Below, piece after piece: positions 7,670 through 15,281 of a DNA stretch of 27,686 bases. Below the pieces are notes generated by a model. The model ran no database searches. It was not told where the DNA came from and saw only the letters and a list, made by a program, of their open reading frames with translations. Numbering within the stretch: the first letter of the stretch is position 1; the number at the start of each line of letters is the position of its first letter. This stretch comes from 62-47 sp049647485 (lineage in GTDB: Bacteria; Pseudomonadota; Alphaproteobacteria; Rhizobiales; Xanthobacteraceae). The stretch lies in NCBI GenBank assembly GCA_049647485.1, contig JBARXT010000105.1:1-27686 (forward strand), given 5' to 3'. The position numbers and the translations under genes are program-made.

Positions 7670-9097
7670 TCATCGCGCCACCTCCCACGTCGTCACCGGC
7701 TTGCCATCGGCACCCTTGCCGTCCTTGAGCACGATACCCATGGCGGCGAGTTCGTCGCGAATACGGTCGGACTCCGCCCAGTTTTTCGCCGCGCGCGCGG
7801 CGGTGCGGGCCTCGACAAGTTCGTTGATTTTGTAACCGGCAGTCTGCTCTTGCTCTTCTGCTCGCAGCCACCTCGCGTATGAGACCACATCAATCCCGAG
7901 CAGAAGAAGAGCTTGATCAAAGGCATCATCCCCGTAAAGATCATTGATCTTTGCGAGTGCCAGAGGCGTATTCAAATCATCGCATAGAGTTCCGACAATA
8001 TCCGATGAAAGGCTCGGCGATATTTGACGCTCTTTCGTCGTCATACCGCGTCGCGCGAACTCAAACTGCTTTATCTTTCCGCACAGCCGACGCAGAATTG
8101 TTTCGCTTTCATGAAGCGAACCTACCGTCCAGTCGATTGGCGACCGATAATGCGTTCTTAGCATAGCGAGACGTAAGACTGCACCCGGCCACTTCCGACC
8201 ACCGAACTGTGCGGTTTGCAGCAACTCCCGGATGGTGACGAAGTTGCCGAGCGACTTCGACATCTTCTCGCCTTCGACCTGCAGGAAGCCGTTGTGCATC
8301 CAGACATTGGCCATGCGGTCGTGATGGAAAGCGCAGCAGGTCTGCGCCAGTTCGTTCTCGTGATGCGGAAACACCAGATCGATGCCGCCGCCGTGAATGT
8401 CGAACTGCTCGCCGAGATGCTTCCACGCCATCGCCGAGCATTCGAGATGCCAGCCCGGCCGCCCTTCGACGGCGATGCCGCCCGGCGACGGCCATGACGG
8501 CTCGCCCGGCTTCGAGGGTTTCCACAACACGAAGTCCATGGCGTCGCGCTTGTAGGGCGCGACATCGACCCGCGCGCCGGCCAGCATTTCGTCGAGGGAG
8601 CGCCGCGCCAGCCGTCCGTAGTTCTTCATTGAAGCAACAGCGAACAGCACGTGGTCCTGCTCGACGTAGGCGTGACCGCCTTCAATCAGTTTCTCGATGA
8701 TGGCGCGCATCTCGGGAATGTGCTCGGTGGCGCGCGGTTCGATGCTCGGGCGCAGGCAGCCCAGCGCATCGACGTCGGCATGAAACTGCTTCTCGGTCTC
8801 CTCGGTGACCTTGCGGATCGCCTCGTTCAACGGCAAGTCGGGAAAGTCCCGTGCGGCGCGCGCGTTGATCTTGTCGTCGACGTCGGTGATGTTGCGGACA
8901 TAGGTGACGTGGTCGGCGCCGTAGACGTGCCGCAGCAGGCGGAACAGCACGTCGAACACGATCACCGGACGGGCGTTACCGATGTGGGCGAAGTCGTAGA
9001 CCGTCGGGCCGCAGACATACATGCGGACGCGAGCCGGATCGAGCGGCCGAAACGGCTGCTTCTCCTTCGTCAGAGTATTGTAGAGGCGAAGTTCCAT
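7670..9097 (-). CDS. cysS: cysteine--tRNA ligase
   Basis: A 475-residue class I aminoacyl-tRNA synthetase charging tRNA-Cys. The catalytic domain carries HIGN (38-41) and KMSKS (278-282); the zinc site is Cys29, Cys220, His245 and Glu249, matching the family. The C-terminal part ends in the conserved DRIRDEL and TTWEVAR segments. The start ATG at 9097 begins the usual MxLRLYNTLT. Between about residues 305 and 419 (7840-8180) the DNA is visibly AT-richer and codon use differs from the flanks, and the protein there reads unlike the usual alphaproteobacterial helical domain, though all catalytic motifs are intact. The gene is followed by a REP pair and the GNAT gene. Confidence 0.96.
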   Translation of the reverse strand: MELRLYNTLTKEKQPFRPLDPARVRMYVCGPTVYDFAHIGNARPVIVFDVLFRLLRHVYGADHVTYVRNITDVDDKINARAARDFPDLPLNEAIRKVTEETEKQFHADVDALGCLRPSIEPRATEHIPEMRAIIEKLIEGGHAYVEQDHVLFAVASMKNYGRLARRSLDEMLAGARVDVAPYKRDAMDFVLWKPSKPGEPSWPSPGGIAVEGRPGWHLECSAMAWKHLGEQFDIHGGGIDLVFPHHENELAQTCCAFHHDRMANVWMHNGFLQVEGEKMSKSLGNFVTIRELLQTAQFGGRKWPGAVLRLAMLRTHYRSPIDWTVGSLHESETILRRLCGKIKQFEFARRGMTTKERQISPSLSSDIVGTLCDDLNTPLALAKINDLYGDDAFDQALLLLGIDVVSYARWLRAEEQEQTAGYKINELVEARTAARAAKNWAESDRIRDELAAMGIVLKDGKGADGKPVTTWEVAR

Positions 9098-9332
9098 CGG
9101 TCATCAATCCAGAAACGAGAAGCCAGGACACGAGACAACGGCACGAAACCGTGGCACGAAGCCATAGGCATACGGTCTCCCGGGCCGGGCGTCCGCTCAT
9201 GAATCGATGAGAATAGACAGCCTCAGCCAGCGAAAACGCTAGCTAATAATCGAGCGGCAAATGCCACAATCGGTGAGGAGGCTATACATAGATGCACCAT
9301 GTGCCAGACCGGGGGATGGCGTCAAGTCCCTG

Positions 9333-9410
9333 CTAGTGGAGCGGATTTGACAGTCGCTACCCGATTGCAGCGAGTCGGGCGAGCGAATGTCAAATTCGAA
9401 ACTCCACTAG
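9333..9410. repeat. large imperfect palindrome, TAGTGG family, copy 1
   Basis: The left arm 9333-9364 begins CTAGTGGA and contains ATTTGACA; the right arm 9375-9410 ends TCCACTAG and contains TGTCAAAT. The arms pair over most of about 32 bases with small bulges around a 10-base loop. Its right half aligns with the right half of the neighbouring palindrome, so the two look like diverged copies of one element. Confidence 0.8.
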
Positions 9411-9426
9411 GGAATTATAATTGCTT

Positions 9427-9498
9427 AGTGGTCCTTTGATTCTAACATTTACAAAAGCGCCTGCGACGACGGGATGCAAATGTTAGAATCGGACCACT
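9427..9498. repeat. large imperfect palindrome, TAGTGG family, copy 2
   Basis: The left arm 9427-9450 is AGTGGTCC then GATTCTAACATTT, with three extra bases between; the right arm 9478-9498 is the complementary 21 bases. The loop is 27 bases. Apart from the three-base bulge the pairing is perfect. Confidence 0.85.
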
Positions 9499-9535
9499 GC
9501 GGGTCGATTTCCGAGATTTTTAGAGCCTACTTCTC

Positions 9536-9557
9536 AAGGTTAATCATTTTTAACCTT
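9536..9557. promoter_or_regulatory. small inverted repeat with TTAA half-sites upstream of the 9599 gene
   Basis: AAGGTTAA at 9536-9543 and TTAACCTT at 9550-9557 form an inverted repeat around six bases. It also reads as TTAA-N6-TTAACC, one base short of the TTAA-N7-TTAA consensus bound by the alphaproteobacterial cell-cycle regulator CtrA. It is 41 bases before the start codon, so an operator role is possible but unproven. Confidence 0.3.
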
Positions 9558-9598
9558 TCGGGCGTACCGATGACGAGACGCTGTCATTCCGGTGCCCT

Positions 9599-9928
9599 AT
9601 GAAATCGACCTCCGTTCTGGTTGCCTTGACTGGATTCTTGGCTGCTTTCGCGGCCCTCTCCGCTGCTGCGCCGGCTCTCGCCGACAACCGGGTCTTCATC
9701 ATCGCCAACCAGTCCGACGGCTACGGCATCGATGAATGCCTCGCCAACGGCCAGACATGCGGCGCTTATGCCGCCCGCGCCTACTGCCAGTCGCGCGAGT
9801 TCACCGAGGCGACCGCGTTCCGCCGCGTCGACCCCGACGAGGTCACCGGCGCCATTCCGGCCTCGACGGGCAGCCACCGTCGGGGTTCCCGCGGTGCCGA
9901 ATTCATCGCGATCACCTGCCATCGCTAA
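9599..9928 (+). CDS. small exported four-cysteine protein of unknown function
   Basis: A 109-residue protein with a Sec signal peptide ending APALA (cleavage expected after residue 28). The mature part of about 81 residues starts DNRVFIIANQSDGYGIDECLANGQTCG and contains four cysteines (47, 54, 63, 107), which fits two disulfides in the periplasm. The C-terminal half is rich in Arg and Ser. I do not recognise a named family; it looks like one of the small exported proteins conserved in this bacterial group. The ATG at 9599 lacks a strong Shine-Dalgarno but is the natural start of the signal peptide. It stands alone, 234 bases before the DUF2865 gene on the same strand, downstream of palindromic repeats and a TTAA inverted repeat. 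Confidence 0.75.
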   Translation: MKSTSVLVALTGFLAAFAALSAAAPALADNRVFIIANQSDGYGIDECLANGQTCGAYAARAYCQSREFTEATAFRRVDPDEVTGAIPASTGSHRRGSRGAEFIAITCHR

Positions 9929-10162
9929 AGGCGTACGCTCGCCCCCACCGCACGAATTCGTCATGGGATCGTAGCCGCGACGCCACACTCACGCCTTGGA
10001 ACGACGTGACAGTGGTTCAGGTCATCGCTAAACCGGACCAGCCGCGGCCCGCGATGCCCTGCATCGTGGCCTGACGATGCTATAAGGGCCTGGCTGTAAA
10101 GCTCGGCGATTCGCGGGCGACCGATACCCACCTCGATCGAAAATGGCTCAATCGACTGGATC

Positions 10163-11278
10163 ATGCTGGAATCCCTGATCGTTTCCACCTCACGCTGGGC
10201 GCTGACCGGTGCAATTCTTGCGAGCGTCGCGACGTTCGGGGGGTCAGCAGATGCACAGAGCTACCCGCCCCCACCCGGCGCATCCGCCAATCCGATGTGC
10301 GCGCGTCTCGAAGCCCAACTCGTCAGCATTGATCGCGGCGGTGGCGATCCGGCGCGTGCCGAGCAGATCCGCCGCTATCAGGATGCCGCCGGCAGACAGC
10401 AACACGAACTGGAGCGGGTCACCGCCCAGGCCAAGCGCATGGGCTGCGACAGTTCCGGCTTCTTCTCGCTGTTCAATGGGCAATCGGCGCAATGCGGTCC
10501 GGTCAACAACCAGATTCAGCAAATGCGCGCCAACCTCGACCAGATCATGAGCAGCCTCGAGCAATTGCGCGGCGGCGGCGGGCACGAACGTGAAAGTCAG
10601 CGCCGCTCGGTGCTGGCCGCGCTGGCGCAGAACAACTGCGGACCGCAATACGCCAACGCCGCGCGTGGCCCCGGCGGCTTCTTCGAAAATCTGTTCGGTG
10701 GCGGCCAGAATCCTCCTCCCGAAGGCGACCCGACCCTCGCGCCGCCGCCCGGCGCACCATCGGGCACCTATCGCACCGTCTGCGTGCGAAGCTGCGACGG
10801 CTATTATTTCCCGATTTCGTTCGCGACGGTACAGAGCCGGTTCGCCGATGACGAGCGCACCTGCAAGAACCAGTGTCCGGCGGCGGACGCCAATCTCTAC
10901 ACCTATCGCAATCCCGGCGAGGACATGAACCAGGCGGTGTCGATCTCGGGCCAGCCGTACACCTCGCTGCCCAACGCCTTCCATTACCGTCAGTCGTTCA
11001 ATCCGAACTGCACCTGCAAGGCCAACGGCGAAACCTGGTCGCAGGCGTTGAAACATCTCGACGACAAGGCATCGCTGCAACAGGGCGATATCATCGTCAC
11101 CGAGGATCGCGCCAAGAAGATGTCCCAACCAAAACCGGCGCCGCAGAAGAAGGGCGCAGCCGCCGCGCCGAACAGCGCGCCGGGGAACGGCACCGCAGCG
11201 GCTCCCGCTGCGTCGAACGCCGAAGCCGGCAAGAACGGCATCCGGACGGTGGGGCCGACCTTCCTGCAAACGCGGTGA
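10163..11278 (+). CDS. exported DUF2865-domain protein
   Basis: A 371-residue exported protein of unknown function. A signal peptide of about 32 residues ends SADAQ. A helical, Gln/Arg-rich region follows (about 45-160, likely coiled coil), with cysteines at intervals. The DUF2865 core, about residues 202-320, shows YRTVCVRSCDGYYFPISF, FADDERTCKNQCP, YRNPGEDMNQAVSISGQPY and FNPNCTCK, whose conserved cysteines suggest disulfides. A low-complexity Ala/Pro/Lys tail (about 325-360) may contact the cell wall, which is speculation. The start ATG at 10163 has no strong Shine-Dalgarno. The family is known mainly from the Hyphomicrobiales with no assigned role. It faces nadE across a repeat-rich gap. 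Confidence 0.85.
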   Translation: MLESLIVSTSRWALTGAILASVATFGGSADAQSYPPPPGASANPMCARLEAQLVSIDRGGGDPARAEQIRRYQDAAGRQQHELERVTAQAKRMGCDSSGFFSLFNGQSAQCGPVNNQIQQMRANLDQIMSSLEQLRGGGGHERESQRRSVLAALAQNNCGPQYANAARGPGGFFENLFGGGQNPPPEGDPTLAPPPGAPSGTYRTVCVRSCDGYYFPISFATVQSRFADDERTCKNQCPAADANLYTYRNPGEDMNQAVSISGQPYTSLPNAFHYRQSFNPNCTCKANGETWSQALKHLDDKASLQQGDIIVTEDRAKKMSQPKPAPQKKGAAAAPNSAPGNGTAAAPAASNAEAGKNGIRTVGPTFLQTR

Positions 11279-11325
11279 TGTGGTCGCCGTCTCCGTAGAG
11301 ACAAGTATCCATATGCCCGCCTCCC

Positions 11326-11357
11326 CGTCATGGCCGGGCTTGTCCTGGCCATCTACG
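11326..11357. repeat. REP-like palindromic unit
   Basis: ATGGCCGGG at 11330-11338 pairs with CCTGGCCAT at 11344-11352 around the loop cttgt, with one G-T wobble. It carries the CGTCAT edge seen in the other units. It lies about 50 bases after the DUF2865 stop. Confidence 0.8.
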
Positions 11358-11394
11358 TCTTAGAGCATGATTTTCCGAGGCTGAATCTGAGGTC

Positions 11395-11484
11395 GTCACC
11401 CTGAGGTGCTGGCGCGTAGCGACAGCCTCGAAGAGCGACGCCCGCGATCCGTCGAGGCTCACTTCGCTCGCACCTCAGGATGAC
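11395..11484. repeat. 90-base palindromic element of a second family (CCTGAGG type)
   Basis: The outer arms GTCACCCTGAGGTGC (11395-11409) and GCACCTCAGGATGAC (11470-11484) pair over 15 bases with one wobble. A nested pair, AGCCTCGA (11424-11431) with TCGAGGCT (11452-11459), gives a long compound hairpin. It resembles dispersed CCTGAGG palindromes common in Bradyrhizobium-like genomes, which I recall rather than checked. Confidence 0.8.
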
Positions 11485-11542
11485 GGCACGCGCCTCAATT
11501 CAAGCTGATCATGTCCTAGAGCGCGTCCCGTTTCGGCGGAAA

Positions 11543-11619
11543 CGTCATTGCCGGGCTTGACCCGGCAATCCATCATTTTTTTAAGAAGATGGATGCGCGG
11601 ATCAAGTCCGCGCATGACG
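11543..11619. repeat. inverted pair of REP-like units (BIME-like)
   Basis: Unit 1 folds ATTGCCGGG-cttga-CCCGGCAAT (11547-11569) and unit 2 folds ATGCGCGGA-tcaag-TCCGCGCAT (11593-11615), both perfect nine-base stems. The two are mirror images with CGTCAT/ATGACG outer edges and CCATC/GATGG inner edges around an AT-rich spacer. This is the same organisation as at 7529-7653. Confidence 0.85.
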
Positions 11620-11674
11620 GACGTGATTCCATCAAAAGCAGGACGCTTCTAGAAGCGATGTAAGTTCAAAAACG

Positions 11675-11703
11675 TGGATGGCCGGGACAGGCCCGGCCAT
11701 GAC
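11675..11703. repeat. single REP-like unit downstream of nadE
   Basis: ATGGCCGGG (11678-11686) pairs perfectly with CCCGGCCAT (11692-11700) around the loop acagg. It starts about 25 bases after the nadE stop on the minus strand and may act as its transcript end. Confidence 0.8.
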
Positions 11704-11727
11704 AGTAAAGTAATTGTGTGAATACCT

Positions 11728-13476
11728 TCAGCCTTCGAACACGTCCGTCGAAGCCTTGCCGCTGCGCGGGGTCAGCGTCGCGTCGGCTGACGGCAGCGGA
11801 GCGCCGGAATCGCGGAAGCGATTGGTGATCGGATAGCGGCGGTCGCGACCGAAATTCTTGCGCGTGACCTTGACGCCCGGCGCGGCCTGCCGCCGCTTGT
11901 ACTCCGCGATATTCAGGAGGCGATCGATCCGCGCAACGGTGTCGCGCTCGAAGCCGCTCGCAACGATATCCGCCAGCGGTTGCTCGCGCTCGACCAGCCG
12001 TTCGAGGATGGCGTCGAGCACCTCGTAAGGCGGCAGCGAATCCTGATCGGTCTGGTTGTCACGCAACTCGGCGGTCGGCGGCCGCACGATGATGTTGTTC
12101 GGAATCACTTCGCCCGATGGCCCGAGCGCGCCGTCCGGCTTCCACGTGTTGCGCAGGCGCGAGAGCCGGAACACCTCGGTCTTGTAGATGTCCTTGATCG
12201 GATTGAAGCCCCCGTTCATATCGCCGTACAGCGTGGCGTAGCCGACCGACATCTCCGACTTGTTGCCGGTGGTCACCACCATCGCGCCTAGCTTGTTGGA
12301 CAACGCCATCAACAGCGTGCCGCGAGTGCGCGCCTGCAAGTTCTCCTCGGTGATATCGCGCGGCAAGCCCTTGAAGGTGTCGGCAAGGATCGCCTCGAAA
12401 CCGTTGACGGCGTCGGCTATCGGCAGCACCTCGTAGCGAATGCCGAGCGCCTTGGCGAGTTTCGCCGCGTCGTCGAGCGAGACCTGCGCGGTGTACTTGA
12501 ACGGCAGCATCACGCCGCGCACGCGCCCCGCCCCTAACGCATCCACGGCGATCGCCGCGCACAGCGCCGAGTCGATGCCGCCGGAGACGCCCATCAGCAC
12601 GCCGGGAAAACCGTTCTTGCCGACATAGTCGCGCAGTCCCAGCACGCAGGCGGCGTAGTCGGCTTCGTCGTCTTCAAGCAATGGCGCGATCGGGCCGCTA
12701 CAGCGCCAGCCTTCCGCGCCCTTGGTGAAGGTGAGCGTCGTGATGTTTTCGACGAAGGCCGGAAGCTGCGCGGCGAGCGAGCGGTCGGCATTGAGCACGA
12801 ACGACGCACCGTCGAACACCAGTTCGTCCTGTCCGCCGACCTGGTTGAGATAGACCAGCGGCAGTTCGCTTTCGGTGCCGCGCGCCACCGAAATCGACAG
12901 CCGCATGTCGATCTTGCCCTTGGCATAGGGCGATCCGTTCGGCACCACCAAGATTTCCGCGCCGGTCTCGGCAAGACATTCGACGACGTTCTCGTAATCC
13001 GCCGATTCCTCGAGCCAGGTATCCTCGCAGATCGGCACGCCGATACGCACGCCGCCGACTGTTACGGGTCCCGCGACAGGGCCGCGCGCGAACACGCGCT
13101 TCTCGTCGAACACACCGTAGTTCGGCAGGTTGACCTTGTAGCGCAGCGCGGCAATGCGGCCTTCCGCCAGTAGCGCGCAGGCATTGTAGAGCTTGCCATT
13201 GTCCGCCCACGGCGAGCCGATCAGCATCGGCGGGCCGTCCGTGCTTTCGCGCGCGAGATCCTCAATCGCGGCGCGGCACGCCGCCTGAAATGCCGGCTTC
13301 AGCACCAGATCTTCCGGCGGATAGCCGGCGATGAACAATTCCGGCAGCACGACGAGATCGGCGCCCGCAGCTTTCGCCCGCGCCCGCGCCGCGCGCGCCT
13401 TGGCGGCGTTGCCGACAATATCGCCAACGGTGGGATTGAGTTGCGCCAGAGTGATCTTGAATTCGGTTGCGGTCAT
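11728..13476 (-). CDS. nadE: glutamine-dependent NAD+ synthetase
   Basis: A 582-residue two-domain enzyme that amidates nicotinic acid adenine dinucleotide to NAD+ using ammonia from glutamine. The N-terminal nitrilase-type glutaminase domain carries the Glu46 (LPELF), Lys114 (RYKVNLPNYG) and Cys150 (VPICEDTW) triad. The C-terminal ATP-pyrophosphatase domain has SGGIDS (298-303), TTGNKSE and NPIKDIYKT. An open frame continues to 13590, but the ATG at 13476 begins the conserved FKITLAQLNPTVGD and is preferred. It lies downstream of aroG and dgkA on the same strand with a 61-base gap, and it faces the DUF2865 gene across the repeat cluster. All catalytic residues are present. Confidence 0.96.
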   Translation of the reverse strand: MTATEFKITLAQLNPTVGDIVGNAAKARAARARAKAAGADLVVLPELFIAGYPPEDLVLKPAFQAACRAAIEDLARESTDGPPMLIGSPWADNGKLYNACALLAEGRIAALRYKVNLPNYGVFDEKRVFARGPVAGPVTVGGVRIGVPICEDTWLEESADYENVVECLAETGAEILVVPNGSPYAKGKIDMRLSISVARGTESELPLVYLNQVGGQDELVFDGASFVLNADRSLAAQLPAFVENITTLTFTKGAEGWRCSGPIAPLLEDDEADYAACVLGLRDYVGKNGFPGVLMGVSGGIDSALCAAIAVDALGAGRVRGVMLPFKYTAQVSLDDAAKLAKALGIRYEVLPIADAVNGFEAILADTFKGLPRDITEENLQARTRGTLLMALSNKLGAMVVTTGNKSEMSVGYATLYGDMNGGFNPIKDIYKTEVFRLSRLRNTWKPDGALGPSGEVIPNNIIVRPPTAELRDNQTDQDSLPPYEVLDAILERLVEREQPLADIVASGFERDTVARIDRLLNIAEYKRRQAAPGVKVTRKNFGRDRRYPITNRFRDSGAPLPSADATLTPRSGKASTDVFEG

Positions 13477-13537
13477 GATCCCATCTAGCCTTGCGGTGTC
13501 GTCTTTCGCAATCGGCATCGACGTCGCGTCTGCCCTG

Positions 13538-13891
13538 TCACAGGAGCCCGACGCATTCAGCCAGCGCCAACACCCAGACCATTGCTGCAATGATCAGCGC
13601 GACGCCGACCGCTGCCGAGCCCATGTCCTTGACGCGGCCGATCTGCGGATCGTGATCGGTGGTCAGCCGGTCGGCCAGTTTCTCGATTGCGGTATTGAGC
13701 AGTTCGACGACCAGCAGCAGCAGGATCACCGCCACCATCTCGACCCGGCGCGCCAGCGTGGTGCCGATCAGCCATGCCAGCGGCACCGAGAGGATCAGTG
13801 CCGCCAGTTCCTCGCGGATCGCCTGTTCGGAGCGGATGGCGAAGGCCAATCCGTGCCACGAATTGACCGTCGCCCGCCACGCCCTCAGCAC
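13538..13891 (-). CDS. dgkA: diacylglycerol kinase, prokaryotic integral-membrane type
   Basis: A 117-residue inner-membrane kinase that phosphorylates diacylglycerol (or in some bacteria undecaprenol) with ATP. Three hydrophobic helices are visible, about residues 30-47, 51-66 and 91-111. The family signature ELLNTAIEKLADR gives Glu63, Asn66 and Glu70 (active-site and Mg positions by analogy with E. coli DgkA), followed by KDMGSAAV with Lys88-Asp89; Glu27-Glu28 lie in the amphipathic N-terminal part. The start codon is GTG at 13891, one base after the TGA of aroG, so translation is probably coupled to aroG. It recycles diacylglycerol formed in envelope lipid turnover; no functional link with aroG is evident. 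Confidence 0.92.
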   Translation of the reverse strand: MLRAWRATVNSWHGLAFAIRSEQAIREELAALILSVPLAWLIGTTLARRVEMVAVILLLLVVELLNTAIEKLADRLTTDHDPQIGRVKDMGSAAVGVALIIAAMVWVLALAECVGLL

Positions 13892-13892
13892 A

Positions 13893-15281
13893 TCACATTC
13901 CTGCGGCCGCCGGTAACGGCAGCGCCTTGCCGGCGCGCTCCTGCTTGAGCAGTTCGGCGATCAGGAACGCCATGTCGATGGACTGCTCGGCGTTGAGCCG
14001 CGGATCGCAGACCGTGTGATAGCGGTCGTTGAGATGCTCGTCGGTGATCGCGCGGGCGCCGCCGAGACATTCGGTGACGTCCTGCCCGGTCATCTCCAGA
14101 TGCACGCCGCCGGCGTAAGTGCCTTCCGCCGCATGCACGTTGAAGAAGCCCTTCACCTCGGAGAGGATGCGGTCGAACGGCCGCGTCTTGTAGCCAGTGG
14201 TCGAGGTGATGGTGTTGCCGTGCATCGGATCGCACGACCATACCACGACACGCCCTTCCCGCTTCACCGCGCGCACCAGCGCGGGCAATCCGTCGGCGAC
14301 CTTGTCCGCGCCGAAGCGCGAAATCAGCGTCAGCCGGCCCGGCTCGTTGTCCGGATTAAGGACGTCGATCAGCTTCAACAATTCGTCCGGCTTCAGCGAC
14401 GGGCCACACTTCAAACCGATCGGGTTCTTGATGCCGCGGAAATATTCGATGTGCGCGTGATCGAGTTGCCGTGTGCGGTCGCCGATCCAGATCATGTGGC
14501 CGGAGGTCGCGTACCAGTCGCCGGTGGTGGAATCGACGCGCGTGAACGCCTGCTCGTAGCCGAGCAGCAGCGCCTCGTGGCTGGTGTAGATCTCGGTCGA
14601 ACGCAGCTCCGGATGGCTTTCCAGATTGAGGCCGCAGGCGCGCATGAAATTCAGCGCGTCGGAGATACGGTCGGCCAGTTCCTGATAACGCCGCGACTGC
14701 TGCGAGCCGGTGACGAAGCCGAGCATCCACTCGTGCACGCTACCGAGATTGGCATAGCCGCCGGTCGCGAAGGCGCGCAGCAGGTTCAGCGTCGCCGCCG
14801 ATTGACGGTACGCCATCACCTGCCGCCGCGGGTCCGGAGTACGGGCGTCGGCGGTGAAGGCGATGTCGTTGATGATGTCGCCGCGATAGCTCGGTAGCTC
14901 GACACCGTCGATCTTCTCGATCGGCGAGGAGCGCGGCTTGGCGAATTGGCCGGCGATGCGGCCGACCTTCACCACCGGCAGCGCGCCGGCATAGGTCAGC
15001 ACCACCGCCATTTGCAGCAGCACGCGGAAGAAGTCGCGGATATTATTGGCGCCATGCTCGGCGAAACTCTCGGCGCAATCGCCGCCCTGTAGCAGGAAAG
15101 CCTCACCCTTTGCGACTCGGGCCAGAGACTTCTTCAGACTGCGCGCCTCACCGGCAAAAACCAGCGGGGGAAACGTCGCAAGCTGCGCCTCGACGTCGGC
15201 CAAAGCCTTCGCATCGGGATAAGCCGGCATCTGCACTACCGGCTTGTTGCGCCAACTGTCGGGTGTCCACCGCTCGGACAT
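13893..15281 (-). CDS. aroG: class II 3-deoxy-7-phosphoheptulonate (DAHP) synthase
   Basis: A 462-residue plant-type (AroA-II) DAHP synthase that condenses phosphoenolpyruvate with erythrose 4-phosphate, the first step of the shikimate pathway. Family motifs are WRNKPVVQMPAYPD at the N-terminus, LLQGGDCAESF, RIAGQFAKPRSSP, GLKCGPSLKPDE and WSCDPMHGNT; the Cys in GGDCAE and the His in PMHGNT are expected metal ligands. The start ATG at 15281 has AGGAG six bases upstream. Class II enzymes have no sequence similarity to E. coli AroF/G/H, so the symbol is used loosely (aroF and aroH are also used). dgkA follows after one base. No N-terminal extension is present. Confidence 0.95.
   Translation of the reverse strand: MSERWTPDSWRNKPVVQMPAYPDAKALADVEAQLATFPPLVFAGEARSLKKSLARVAKGEAFLLQGGDCAESFAEHGANNIRDFFRVLLQMAVVLTYAGALPVVKVGRIAGQFAKPRSSPIEKIDGVELPSYRGDIINDIAFTADARTPDPRRQVMAYRQSAATLNLLRAFATGGYANLGSVHEWMLGFVTGSQQSRRYQELADRISDALNFMRACGLNLESHPELRSTEIYTSHEALLLGYEQAFTRVDSTTGDWYATSGHMIWIGDRTRQLDHAHIEYFRGIKNPIGLKCGPSLKPDELLKLIDVLNPDNEPGRLTLISRFGADKVADGLPALVRAVKREGRVVVWSCDPMHGNTITSTTGYKTRPFDRILSEVKGFFNVHAAEGTYAGGVHLEMTGQDVTECLGGARAITDEHLNDRYHTVCDPRLNAEQSIDMAFLIAELLKQERAGKALPLPAAAGM

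Larger units (their letters stand above)
9098..9598. other. 501-base intergenic region between cysS and a small exported-protein gene
   Basis: No convincing protein gene is present. The region should hold the cysS promoter (minus) and the promoter of the gene at 9599 (plus). It contains short GGCACGAA repeats near 9140-9165, a 14-codon ORF with a good ribosome site (9292-9336), two large related palindromes (9333-9410 and 9427-9498) and a small TTAA-based inverted repeat (9536-9557). Confidence 0.6.
11279..11727. other. 449-base repeat-filled gap between convergent genes
   Basis: The region lies between the stop of the DUF2865 gene and the stop of nadE and holds no gene. Most of it is explained by at least four separate palindromic units of two or three families, listed individually, plus two short motifs (TAGAGCATGATTTTCC at 11361 and CTAGAGCGCGTCCCGTTTC at 11517). 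Hairpins near each end could stop transcription from both sides. Confidence 0.8.

Noticed and set aside
11395..11619. CRISPR array
   Set aside because: The repeats are palindromic units of different sequence without regular spacers; no direct-repeat periodicity and no cas genes.
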